A stretch of DNA of 64,000 nucleotides from Clytia hemisphaerica (taxonomy: Eukaryota > Cnidaria > Hydrozoa > Leptothecata > Clytiidae). This document shows positions 46,062 to 55,755 of the stretch, in pieces (position 1 is the stretch's first letter; each line of letters begins with the position of its first letter). The position numbers were made by a program, and so were the translations under genes. A model generated the notes under the pieces. That model saw only the letters and a list, made by a program, of their open reading frames with translations, was not told where the DNA came from and ran no database searches. The stretch is from positions 358,953 through 422,952 of the forward strand of contig CACVBU010001140.1 in NCBI GenBank assembly GCA_902728285.1. Reading direction: 5' to 3'.

Positions 46062-47079
46062 TAGTTGGAAGATAAGCTTAGGATGATAACGAATGAATTT
46101 CATACCCACCATCAGGTGTACATCCCCACCAACTGTGGCTACTGGCTTTGGAAGCATTGATGTAGGTCCACTGGCGGTGTATACCTGCTGGATGTCTTTC
46201 ATGACTTCTGTCAATGGATATTGTGGGAATGTTTCTGTGATGGGTTCCATACAGATTCCTGAGACGAGGGCTTCTTCTCCATTGAACATTGGTAGTCGAA
46301 CATTGTATTCACCATGTGTTGTCATTGTTGATGTGCAGCCAACTCCTCCAATGCGTTTTGGTTGTGCTGAGAGTTGAGTTGCGTTGCCACCAAGAAGTGG
46401 GATTGCTGACTTCTTGACGATAAAGTCAGAACATCCATTGTCGAAGAATAGTGTCAAACGATTGTTGTTGATGTTGATTGATTGGAGAAGATAGATTCCT
46501 CTCTCATCCTTGTCTTCTGGAGTTGACTTCGTTGGGAAGGCTGAATAGTAGATGCTGATGTCCTTGGCAAATGTTGGAAGGTTGGCGTTCTTCATGTACC
46601 TGTCTTTGAAGCGTTGAAGCACTTCTTGATTTGCTGGTAGGCTTTTGTGTTCCTCACAGACAAGAACATGCTTGTGGATGGGATACTTCGCATGGGATTC
46701 ATGTGGGCAGTATGGGTATCTTGACACTTCCCTTCTCGATGTCACCCAGTTGAACTGTTGGCACCAGGAAACAAGCATTGATGACAAAATCCCTGCTTTC
46801 GGAGGAAGGAATATCGGTTTGCAGGTGTCATCTCAGCAAATTGCTTGCAGGTGAAGTATTGAATGAGTTGCATTTGTTGGGTCCAATGGTTGCCACGTGA
46901 TTATTGCTGCCAATGGAACTGTCGCATACAGGACATGTTGGATCTTGTGGTAGGCCATTCTGATAGGTGTTGCCTGATGATGAACCTTTGTTGCCACGAT
47001 TACCTTTTTGATCTTGTCGATGTGACTGTCGTTTCTTCTGAGGTGCTGAGCTGTAGATAAGAACTTTCTGCTGTTCAAG

Positions 47080-48845
47080 CTACAATTCCTTTTCGAGAAA
47101 TTGGATGAATCGTAACCAGGTGGTCTTTGGTGAAAGCGTGTCGTCGGAGATTGAAGTCAGCCATCTTGTCAATCTAGTTGAGCCAATGGTACAATAGATT
47201 TGATTCAGATCATCACCGTAGAATAGCTTTTCTTCGATTTGGTGCTGTTCAGCTAGTGAAATCAATTCCTTTAGTGTATTGATAAGGTTGTTCAGAGTGT
47301 TGATTAGATGTTCGGAGTCTTGTCTTCGACCAAGAGATTCATTTTCGATGATCATTTTCAGCTTCTTTGCAAGTAACAGTTTGGTGTCTCCGTAGGCAGA
47401 CTTCTGCTGGGCCCATATGACGTTGATGTCTTCGAGGGTCTTGACAAGAGATAAAGCACCTCCTTTTAGCAGATTGTTAATTAGAAGATCAGGTAGCATA
47501 TGATGTGGAGTTGTTCGTTTGTGTATCTTTTCGAAGGCTGTCTGAAATGTGTAGATGTCCATTGAACTTTCATACCCTGAGAATTTGTCCAGTTTCATGT
47601 TGAGTTTGGATTCATCGAATGTTCGTTGTTTGTAGACGTCTCTGGAAATGATTTCCTTGTCAAGGTCTCCTTGATATTTGGTCTCAGATTCGCAAAGGTT
47701 TTTCTGGGCTATGCCGATTTCATCAAGTTCAGTGAGAAGCGTTGGATCAGTGATATCTTGTTGAAGTAAACGTTCATACCTCTCTGAAATAGTGATGACA
47801 GTGTTGTTGATAGATGTTGATGCCTCCTTGACTTGAATGAGATTTGCGTCACTCAAATCCTTGAAGTCAGATATCAAGGATGGCTTGATGTTGTCAATCG
47901 TTTGCTTGATTGATTCAGTGATCAGCTTGGCGCGTTTTGCTTTGGCATCATCGGATATCTTTGTTGAATCCAGGGTTGATTTGATGAATGATAAGAGTTT
48001 GATTTCCTCTGGAGTGGGCTCTTCGGATGTCATATTGTTGATAACATCCAAACGATGCTGACGCAATAAAGCAAGTATCTCTTCCAATCTTTGAAGAATA
48101 TTGTTCAGTTCTGTTAGCGGACAGCCAACTACTTCTACTTCATCGACAATGTCGCCTACTTCCTCTGACATGAGGATAACTTTGCTCATGACAGATGCCA
48201 TTGTGAATAAGGGATTTGACGTTTCCGCTCTGATAGAGTCGATTGAAGAAATCAATTGTTCAAGTGATGAAGAATGAGTGTCGAGTGATTGTAGATTAGT
48301 TTCAAGCGTAAGTTTATTTACCTTAATTGATTTGATAATTGGTCGTAGAGTGATGTCGTCAAAGTTTAAGTCAGACGGCAAGTTATTTGAGTCAGTATAT
48401 TGTTGAGGAGATGAATCAAATACAGATTGTTGATGTGGGGGTTGATCGACTACGGATCGGAGTTGTGAAGATTGATCGGCTACGGATCGGAGTTGTGAAG
48501 ATTGATCGGCTACGGATCGGAGTTGTGAAGATTGATCGGCTACGGACCGGAGTTGTGAAGATTGATCAGCTACGGATCGGAGTTGTGAAGATTGTTCGGC
48601 TACGGATCTGTGTTGTGAAGATTGATCGGCTACGGATCTGTGTCGTGAAGATTGATCGGCTACGGATCTGTGCTGTGAAGATTGATTGGCTACGGATCGG
48701 TCTTGTGAAGGTTGATCGGCTACGGATCGGTTTTGTGAAGGTTGATCAGACAGGGATCGTAGGTGTTGGGAGGAACCTTCTTCCCAGTAGTACCATAAAC
48801 TGCAAAGTCGTATGGTTCGATGTGTCGGCGTGGTCTACCCGACAT
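47080..48845 (-). pseudogene. BEL/Pao gag with decapeptide repeats
   Basis: The ATG at 48,845 (MSGRPRRHIEPYDF) lies 21 bp after the 5' LTR. A frame change near 48,775 leads into ten SVADQSSQLR-like decapeptides (encoded by the 30-bp repeat), then an open region of about 430 residues to 47,080. The C-terminal half has LDKFSGYESSMDIYTFQTAF and DLLINNLLKGGA, resembling the DUF1759-type gag domain of BEL/Pao. It would form the particle shell. The repeat region is probably disordered and may have expanded recently. Confidence 0.75.
48441..48750 (-). repeat. 30-bp minisatellite, 10 copies, in gag
   Basis: Units with TACGGATCGG at 48,451 and every 30 bp to 48,721 differ by few substitutions and never change length. 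On the minus strand each codes ten residues of gag. Confidence 0.95.
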
Positions 48846-48866
48846 ACAGGTTGCACTTTGTTTGAA

Positions 48867-49763
48867 TGTTGCGGTGCCAGACTGCACACTAGCAGGAAAT
48901 GTTTGTAACTCAAAGATCATTTCATAGATATCTTTTGCTTCACAAGAGATGAGTTCAAACTGTAAATAGAAATTAAGACAAAAATAAGTACCTAGAAAAA
49001 ATAAATAAAAATAACTAAGCTCTAAGGCTAGAATAAGACAAATGACAAAGGCCAAAACATGAAAAAATGACTAAGTCTAAAACATGACAAAATGACCAGA
49101 TCCCATAAGAAGGCATCTGGGAAATATGTACGGCTATATCAAGCTATCAAAATATATTTAAGAAAAATTATCAAAAACTTATCCTAACTTAACCTACGTC
49201 CAGGTGTTGATGAGCTGATGAGGCAAACAAAACAAAATGTGGCCAAGCAAACAGAAAAAAAAGAAGGAGTGGCTGAAAAAACTTACCAAATTGGCCACAC
49301 ATGTGAGCTGGTGAAATAAGGCCAAAGAACACAAACCAACATGAGACAAGTAACAGTGTATGTAAGTGTGTGCAAACAAATTCTAAATCTTAAAATTTGT
49401 ATCTTCTTCTCATGCTTGACACGTTGACACATTCAAGTCACACATAGGTCAAGTCACACATAAGAGTGACTCAAAAGAGAAATCAGCTCAATATATATGT
49501 GTCAAAAAAGTGAGAAAGAGAGAAACTAATTAAATGGTAATTAAAAAATATAAACGTTTTTTCTATAAGCATATTACTATGTTAAGAACATAATTTTTAT
49601 AAGAAATTGTGCTTATAAATAAAGTATAAATTGTATGTTTTTCATATTTTCTATAAGAACTATTATCGACTAGAAATATACAAATCTAACAAAAAATGTA
49701 AACAAAATTATTTTCTCCTTTCCATAAAGTGTGAGTTAATCTCATCATTAAGTTCATTTTACA
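48867..49763 (-). repeat. BEL/Pao 5' LTR (complete)
   Basis: 897 bp, TGTTGCGGTGCC to TTCATTTTACA on the plus strand (TG...CA on either strand). Pairs with the split LTR at 17,782-18,390 and 33,437-33,739. The outer flank is CTTCT. Confidence 0.9.
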
Positions 49764-49768
49764 CTTCT

Positions 49769-50060
49769 GTTCCCCTCTTGGTGCTGCCCCAAAGAAGGAT
49801 GGAACCCAACGTATCATCCTTCCCACCTGGTTCCTCGGTCAATGATGGAACCCCTGTCAACCTGACTCACGTGGAATACACATCTTTTGATGAAGCCCTC
49901 AACATGATCCGCCTAGTTGGCCCAGGTTGTTTTATGGGGAAAATCGACATGAAGCATGCCTTTCGCCTATGTCCTGTTCACCCTGATGACTGGCCCCTTC
50001 TAGGTTACCATTGGCAAGGTAGGTATTATTTTGATCTTTGTCTCCCTTTTGCAATTCAAT
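49769..50060 (+). pseudogene. DIRS-like RT, right part
   Basis: Continues the RT frame of 17,781 with SPLGAAPKKDGTQRI. After a one-base frame change it shows SSVNDGTPVNL, MGKIDMKHAFRLCPV, DDWPLLGYHWQG and YFDLCLPF, all RT fingers/palm blocks typical of DIRS/Ngaro elements. The match ends soon after FAIQSS. Confidence 0.75.
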
Positions 50061-50471
50061 CCTCAAAAAGAAGTTCACCTTCTACTGAAGATTTGGTCCA
50101 GGTGAAGATCACTTATGCTGAAGCGAGAAATAATAAAATCAGCAAGAGTTTACATTATTCTAAAAACGACCGAGATGTTTTGAGTTGAACTTTTTAGATG
50201 CTTCCTTATCCTGGTTGTTTTTTTCTCAATTTTCTCAATGATTCCTTTTGACGTATGGCGGTAAATTTTACTTTCATTTCAATCCGGCTTAAAAACCACC
50301 TGGGCCACGCCAAGACGCACAACTTATGTAGAAGATAACTGACATCAAATCTTAGATAGAAGATTTGCTTCTTCAGCTGTTCAGGCTTTAACTTTATTGG
50401 TTTCAACTGTTTCTACAAAATAAAGGATCATAAGTCAGTATTTATCAATTCATAGCTTTTTTCTTTCTCAG
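50061..50471. other. no gene recognised
   Basis: AT-rich flank. Its right end is a polypyrimidine tract and AG that look like the acceptor of the RING gene exon. Confidence 0.5.
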
Positions 50472-51501
50472 GTAAACACCGTCGCGAGATGTATTTTAAT
50501 ATCGATGAGGAATCCGCTAATGTTGACTGAAAAAGCTCGCCAAGGCTTCCACAACGACACTTTGGTCACTTCATCACTAGTCAACAGTTCGTGCTTACCA
50601 ATGGAGGAATCCGACGCAACAAGAAGTAAGTATAACAGTCTGGGATATCCTGCATTTACGATATTCGTTCTTATACTGCAATTGCACTATTTTACGTCAC
50701 TTCGTTCTTTTGCTTATATACCGGTATATTTTTAAAAGCTCATGGTGAATTCGGGTTCCACATCAATTAACGATAATTTCGATACTATTTCGCAATACTT
50801 TGCAAAGTGATCTATTTCATTTGGAACAATAAAACTGACCTGACTGACCTATTATCATTTTGGAAGAAGAGTGTAAGAAAAATCTTCGCCATCAAACACG
50901 AAGATAACGTACAAGAAAGCAATAGAGAATTACTGAGTAAGTTCGTTGGAATTTTTATGTAAACTTTTATATTAGTGGATCGTGATTTAGCGAGATTGTC
51001 AACCAAAATTGTATTATTAAAATATTATACAAACATCTACATAGGTACATATGATGGTGGCTACTTTATAGAAATAATGTTATACAAATATCTATATACG
51101 ATGGTGAATACTTTATAGAAATGCTACATTGACTGGAAAAGTACTTTAGTAAGGATGAGAATCGATAAATAGATTATGTTAATAAAAAGCGAAATTTTAA
51201 TTCATTTTCAGGTCTGATCGATTCCAAACTTGACAACTTAAGTCGATCGATGGAAACTAACAAAAGTTTATTGGCCGTTGTAGACAAATTGAAAAAAGCT
51301 TTTAAATGTGTTATATGTCGTGAATTTGTTCGTGGTCCGGCTGTAGCTTTTTCAAAATGCTATAAGCAACAAATGGGAGATGCGACTTGCATGGATCAAC
51401 TGTTATCAACGTGCCCGCTATGCAGGAACAGCGATTTTGGATTCTATACTGTTACCTCATTCGAGAATCTTCTAACTGCAATGAGGAATCATGGTGATTG
51501 A
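50472..51501 (+). CDS. RING-type zinc-finger protein, 3' exons (three)
   Basis: Exons 50,472-50,625, 50,808-50,936 and 51,212-51,501 are joined by GT..AG introns with matching phase. GTAAGT donors follow exons 1 and 2, and a strong pyrimidine-AG precedes exons 1 and 3. The second acceptor is weak. The last exon has a helical lead-in and a RING-like cluster with CVICRE, a Cys-containing middle and CPLCR, ending at TGA 51,499-51,501. Such proteins are usually E3 ubiquitin ligases, but the middle of the ring is atypical. No start codon is visible before the first exon, so the 5' part lies upstream, possibly displaced by the retrotransposon pile. It has no frame damage, so it may be a functional host gene. 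Confidence 0.6.
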
Positions 51502-52296
51502 GAAAATTTGTAAATTTCTTTTGTTATGGAAAGTGAAGTGGTTGAGATTGAGATTGATTTGGTTTTTGAAAAATCCTCTATCAAAAAATCTTATCAAATC
51601 ATTAAAAATTAGGAATAGCGTTTTTGTAAGAATCATTTTTATCAGAATCAAAAGCCTCAAAATTTCATTTCTTTTTAGCATTTTTTCACTTCAAAATTGT
51701 TCTTATAAATAAAAAAGCGTGTATTTGAACAAGAATTTAGATGTAATTGTGAGGTCATTTTTTTGAGAAAGACGAGGGGGAAACCTTACTGATCTGTTGC
51801 ATCTTCTTGCTATTTATGCTGACGGAAAACCCTTTGTTGTTATGATTCGAATGTTTTCTCTTTCGTTCGGATTCGAAAAGTAAATATCATGTCTGGGGAA
51901 ATCCCCTGATTGGAATGTTTACTTAAGAAACTCTTCTAAAGAGGTCTTCGCGGTTTTAGCCTCTACAAAGGAGAGTTTTAGAAAATATAAAATCGTTCTG
52001 TAAATTACACAATACTATTATGCATTATGCAATATGGATTATGTTTTATGCATTTTGTACCTGCCAGTTTAAAAATCTTCTAAATAGCGTATTTTCTATA
52101 TGTTACGTTACGAGTGTGTTACAATTTTCCGGTCTGTAGTTTGTATGACCTGCGTCCTGTGTCCTGTCTCCTGCGTCCTGTGTCCTGCGTTTCGAACCAA
52201 CCGATAATTTCTTTTTCTGAAACTTATGTTTGATTCCACATATTCTTTATTATACTGTATTCCATTGATCTTTTGAAATAACAAAGTATCATAAGC
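51502..52296. other. no gene recognised
   Basis: AT-rich DNA. A short GTCCTG(T/C) heptamer repeat lies at about 52,149-52,190. Confidence 0.5.
52149..52190 (+). repeat. (CCTGYGT)n short tandem repeat
   Basis: Five to six copies of CCTGTGT/CCTGCGT in a row. Confidence 0.8.
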
Positions 52297-52548
52297 TTGT
52301 GTAGGCTTGTGTGTATGGACATTGGTGCTCTGACAAAAGTTTGGAGGGTGTGTGCAGGGAAAATCTCTTTGGAAGAGAAATTTGGTTACAAAGATGCAAA
52401 ATCTATCATTGACTTTGCTCGTATCCTTACGAGCAGTGGTATTGGTAACATTGATGGTGATGATGCACAGATTCACCCACGGCTATTGTGTAACAAATAC
52501 TATATGAAGCTATATCACTTGAAAAACCATCCAAAGGAAGTAAACTAG
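52297..52548 (+). CDS. unrecognised exon, zinc-finger-like composition
   Basis: An open frame of 83 codons with protein-like composition (WRVCAGKISLEEKFGYKDA, then IHPRLLCNKYYMKLYHLK). A possible acceptor (TGTGTAG) lies just before it and a GTAAAC that could be a donor lies near its end. The spacing of Cys, HP and Cys recalls the N-terminal zinc cluster of some invertebrate transposase-linked proteins, but one Cys pair is incomplete. I do not assign a family. Confidence 0.35.
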   Translation: MCRLVCMDIGALTKVWRVCAGKISLEEKFGYKDAKSIIDFARILTSSGIGNIDGDDAQIHPRLLCNKYYMKLYHLKNHPKEVN

Positions 52549-52992
52549 ACCTTGTTTCCCTTTTCTGGGCATACCTCAGATGGTTGGTATTACAAACTAA
52601 TGATTTAATATAAATTTATCTTTTACTCCAAACAATGCTTATAAAGTCGAAAACTTATATTCACTTTTCCTAATTCAGTATTTTTTATTCCATTGTTCCA
52701 TTACTTGATGCATAAAGACGAAAAAAATCTTTTAATAACTGTTCAAATAAAAAAAATAACCATTATTTGATGCATAATGACGAAGAATACTCTTTTAATA
52801 ATGTTCAAATAAAGATAAATGTAACAAAAACGTGTTACATAAACACGCTCATGAATCGTGAATTTATGTTTCACCCCCGTAAAGAGAATTCTTGAAATAA
52901 AAGATGATCTCCTCCGCTACAGCTTCAAAAACTCATACTCACGCAGACCTAAAGAGTTTAAAACTTTTTTTAATGAGCAATTGATGAAAATT
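52549..52992. other. no gene recognised
   Basis: AT-rich spacer. An ATAATGACGAA-type block is repeated at about 52,710 and 52,770. Confidence 0.5.
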
Positions 52993-53394
52993 CACAGCCA
53001 GACTCTCCCAATCGACCAGATGAGATGGAGTTTTTATAAGATACTTTAATAATTGGTCATTTGACGTAATAAAAATGACGCGTTCTTTAAAAAAAGTAAC
53101 AAAATTGTTTTATTACTGGTTAACGACCAACCAAATCAATTAAGAGCTTGTAAAAACTCCATCTCGTCCCCAATCGACACAATTGATATTTTTTTCATAC
53201 TGATCGATTGATTCCGATAATCGATAGGTAATCAAGCCTATTCTAAAATCTTGAGTATCGATTGATCATTGATTGTTTTTTCATCAATAGTACTATCAAT
53301 TTTGATCAATTGTTATTCAATTAGCGGAATCAATGGATTTTCAATCAATTGGTTGTATCTTATCAATGGATCGAGTGGGAGAGTCTAGTCACAG
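52993..53394. mobile_element. foldback/MITE with CACAGCCAGACTCTCCCAAT ends
   Basis: The left end CACAGCCAGACTCTCCCAAT and the right end (ATCGAGTGGGAGAGTCTAGT then CACAG) are inverted. A second inner pair (GAGATGGAGTTTTTATAAG and its inverse at about 53,145-53,165) lies inside. The centre is rich in ATCGATTGAT-like words. The TSD is not clear. Confidence 0.6.
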
Positions 53395-54241
53395 GTAAAA
53401 TCATGTGGATTTTCATTAATCTAAGTAATGTTTTTTGCGGTAGCTTATGCTAAGTTAGAAAACCTTTATTTAAATCCCAACTTCACTCTTCAGATTTGTA
53501 TGGTTGGTGGTGTATACAATAAAGGAACTAAATCTCTGAAAGAAACCTTGGATTTGAGTGTTTATAAATTTATATGTCTACAATTGTTATAGTTCCAGTA
53601 GTGAATCTTTTTAATTGAATCTCGTTTTTGTTTTCATATTTTTAATTTTTATGCTATATAGTTACTGTACTGTATGAGTTTTTTATTAGCAAAAGCTTAT
53701 ATATTTTAGACTGCTTTTGTTACATTTTAGCCTACAAGGGTTTTCGAACATAATTCAATTTGTGGTTTGTCATCACAACAGATGCTCAGCAGAATATTCA
53801 AGTATTTTAACATACTGTTTCTTGGCTACTTTTAGGGACACTATTTCTTTGAGAAATTTGCTTAAAAAATATTTGGCAAATTATTACTTTCAATAATATG
53901 ACAATTGTTCGATATTGGCAAGAATCAAATTTTAACTAATCTATATCCCAAAATTCTTCAATAGTTTCTTTAGAGTTGTAAAGGGCTATCTTATCTTATT
54001 TTTACCTTTGATATTATTTTAATTAGATACCCTATTTAATTGAAACAATTCAATCAGATTGCATAAGCCTGGAAAATTCTTAGATTTCTGAGCAGTAAGT
54101 CAATGCAACAATATGATGCATTATAATTTCTATAAAATATTGTTTTCAATGATTTTTAGGAGGTCAGGCAGAATGTTTATGGTTTTCATTCATCAGAGGT
54201 TACCAAAACATTGTTTGGCGATTCATGGCAAACCCATACTA
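53395..54241. other. no gene recognised
   Basis: AT-rich DNA, nothing supportable. Confidence 0.5.
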
Positions 54242-54507
54242 AGGGGGGGGGGTTTGTAGGGGTTCGGAATACCGTTTTCCCATCAAAATTTTTGCTGAAT
54301 CCCGGAATCCTGAAAATTGAAAAAAATAATAACACCGTCACACCGGTTTGTACAGTTTCAAATACCGGCAAATGACAAAAATAAGGCCAAATGCCGTCAC
54401 CGTCTGATTATAAAATACCGTTTTCCCGTCTTTTTTTTCGTCAAATCCCGTAATACCGTTCTAAAAAAGGGTCAATCCCGCCACACCGTAAAAGTACAAA
54501 CCCCCCT
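54242..54507. mobile_element. MITE-like element rich in TACCGT/CCCGT motifs
   Basis: The left end AGGGGGGGGGTTTGTA and the inverted right end TACAAACCCCCCT enclose many ATACCGT, CACCGT and CCCGT words. The design (G/C-run tips, interior made of one short degenerate word) parallels the element at 55,081. TSD not resolved. Confidence 0.6.
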
Positions 54508-55080
54508 GCTAAAGGAGACATTGAACAGTCTTATTTTCCAAATATTGCTACATTGAAAAATACGGATGAATTCTTTAAAGCATTACACCAATCTAGTTGT
54601 AAAGGGTTGGCAACCAAAATAATTTCAAAGTTCTGTCAGCAGATAAAAGTGTTACGAGTCAATTAGAAACCTCAGATGGCAAAACCTTTTTTGACATGAA
54701 AAAAATATGACATGAAAACTGTGATTTCATTATTGATCCTAGCAAAGGTTTTTTTTATATTTATGCTATTACCCTAACATAATATAGTTATTCCTATATG
54801 CTTGATGCTTGTATTAGGTTGCAAATGGAATTACAGTAGTAAAGATAATATGAATTTCAATTTGAATTTAGATAATTGTCATTTAACAAAATAGTTACTG
54901 GTGGACTAAATCTATTCATCTGTAGCGTAGTTTTCAATCATAATAACATGACCTATTTTCAAAACAATTTGATATTCTATTACGCAGGAGATAGATGTGA
55001 TACATGTTCAAAGTATCGGTCAACATTATTTGCAATGCGATCATGAAAGACAAAGTCTACCGAAGATGTTATCCTTCCCA
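54508..55080. other. no gene recognised
   Basis: AT-rich DNA between two MITEs. Confidence 0.5.
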
Positions 55081-55357
55081 GAGGCCCCCAGCGGTTTGCG
55101 CGATGGCGTGATTAGGACTTTTTTCTTGCGTGATTGCGTGATTAGAGATTTTTTGGCGTATGGCGTGATCAAGATTTTGGCGTGATGCGTGATAGGGCAA
55201 AGATTTGAGGCGTGATGCTTGATTTGAGCTATTTTTCGCTATTTTTTGCGTGATGATTATTTTTAGCGCGATGACAAATTTTAGCGATTTTCGTGATGCG
55301 TGATGGAGAAATTTTTTTTGCGTGATGGCGTGATTAGGGGTGCCGCTGGGGGGCCTC
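55081..55357 (+). mobile_element. MITE made of GCGTGAT motifs, 6-bp TSD
   Basis: The ends GAGGCCCCCAGCGG and CCGCTGGGGGGCCTC are inverted (14-15 bp). The flanks carry TTCCCA on both sides (55,075-55,080 and 55,358-55,363). The interior is about 20 degenerate GCGTGAT words in one orientation. Non-coding. Confidence 0.8.
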
Positions 55358-55363
55358 TTCCCA

Positions 55364-55755
55364 CTACAAATAACAGGTTTCCAATATCGAGTAACACACT
55401 ACTAACAAAATATTTTATTTCATGATCATTCATGAGAACTTCATGGTTTAATGTGTGATTGTGTAACTAAATCCTTAAAAAATAGCTTCTGAGTTAGAAA
55501 TGGCTGATCGTTTAACTGTTTTAATTTTAGATACTTGGATTATAAGCAATTGATAAAAAAGATTTAACTTTAACAGTTTGAAAAGGCGAATATTGTTCGT
55601 AATTACAATTCTATGAAGAAGTATGCCAGAAGAGAAGTTTTTTCAGTAGGTGTTGACCTTGACAAATCCACCCAAAGTCTTTGTAGTGCAGTTCTAAAAC
55701 AGAAGGACAACCCATTCAAGGAGGACAGTCCACAAAATTTGAGTATATATCTTAA
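55364..55755. other. upstream of P-like transposase remnant, no clear exon
   Basis: Frames here have some charged composition (about 55,600-55,740) and may be worn upstream exons of the transposase remnant, but I cannot support a call. Confidence 0.4.

Larger units (their letters stand above)
33847..46787 (-). pseudogene. BEL/Pao pol: protease, RT, RNase H, integrase; split by two elements
   Basis: Read downwards on the minus strand: a Cys/His cluster (CPHESHAKYPIHKHVLVC), then protease with FFDNGCSDF (about 46,420-46,450), RT with SDVSKMYN (about 45,015) and YVDD (about 44,780), RNase H with GDAS, QRAEL, TDSQ and VTDVGTRKG (43,798-44,256), integrase with HH..CERC, IQIDLSGPYEA and LLCDEGTQL (42,784-43,356). 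After the ISL2EU-type insert (34,416-42,781) the integrase resumes with GHNMHGKVERK, and the C-terminal domain has WFKSDSINVGDVI (33,847-34,074). A MITE sits between protease and RT (45,835-46,061). Several other frameshifts exist, so the gene is dead. Confidence 0.85.
17782..49763 (-). mobile_element. BEL/Pao LTR retrotransposon, heavily nested
   Basis: Ends are TG...CA with a 5-bp TSD CTTCT (17,777-17,781 and 49,764-49,768). The element reads on the minus strand: 5' LTR 48,867-49,763, gag 47,080-48,845, pol (protease, RT, RNase H, integrase) from 46,787 down to 33,847, then polypurine tract and 3' LTR. The 3' LTR is split into 17,782-18,390 and 33,437-33,739 by a 15-kb insertion. Pol is split by an ISL2EU-type transposon and a small MITE. 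Many frameshifts show the element is dead. Stripped of inserts it would be about 8 kb. Confidence 0.88.
16128..50060 (+). mobile_element. DIRS-like retrotransposon, split in its RT by a BEL/Pao element, 3' truncated
   Basis: The left part (about 16,128-17,781) carries gag-like sequence and the start of RT. The right part (49,769 to about 50,060) carries the RT palm motifs. The break coincides with the BEL/Pao ends and its CTTCT TSD, and the RT frame continues across the break once the insert and one TSD are removed. After about 50,060 the similarity to RT stops, so RNase H, methyltransferase and tyrosine recombinase are missing. No inverted or split terminal repeats were found, so both outer limits are approximate. 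DIRS versus Ngaro type is undecided. Confidence 0.7.

Noticed and set aside
48441-48750. CRISPR-like array
   Set aside because: Repeats are directly adjacent with no unique spacers, and the genome is eukaryotic.
48387-48908. Plus-strand frame with DRLRIGVVK repeats
   Set aside because: The 30-bp repeat is open on both strands; the minus-strand reading continues into gag and follows the 5' LTR, so the plus-strand frame is a shadow.
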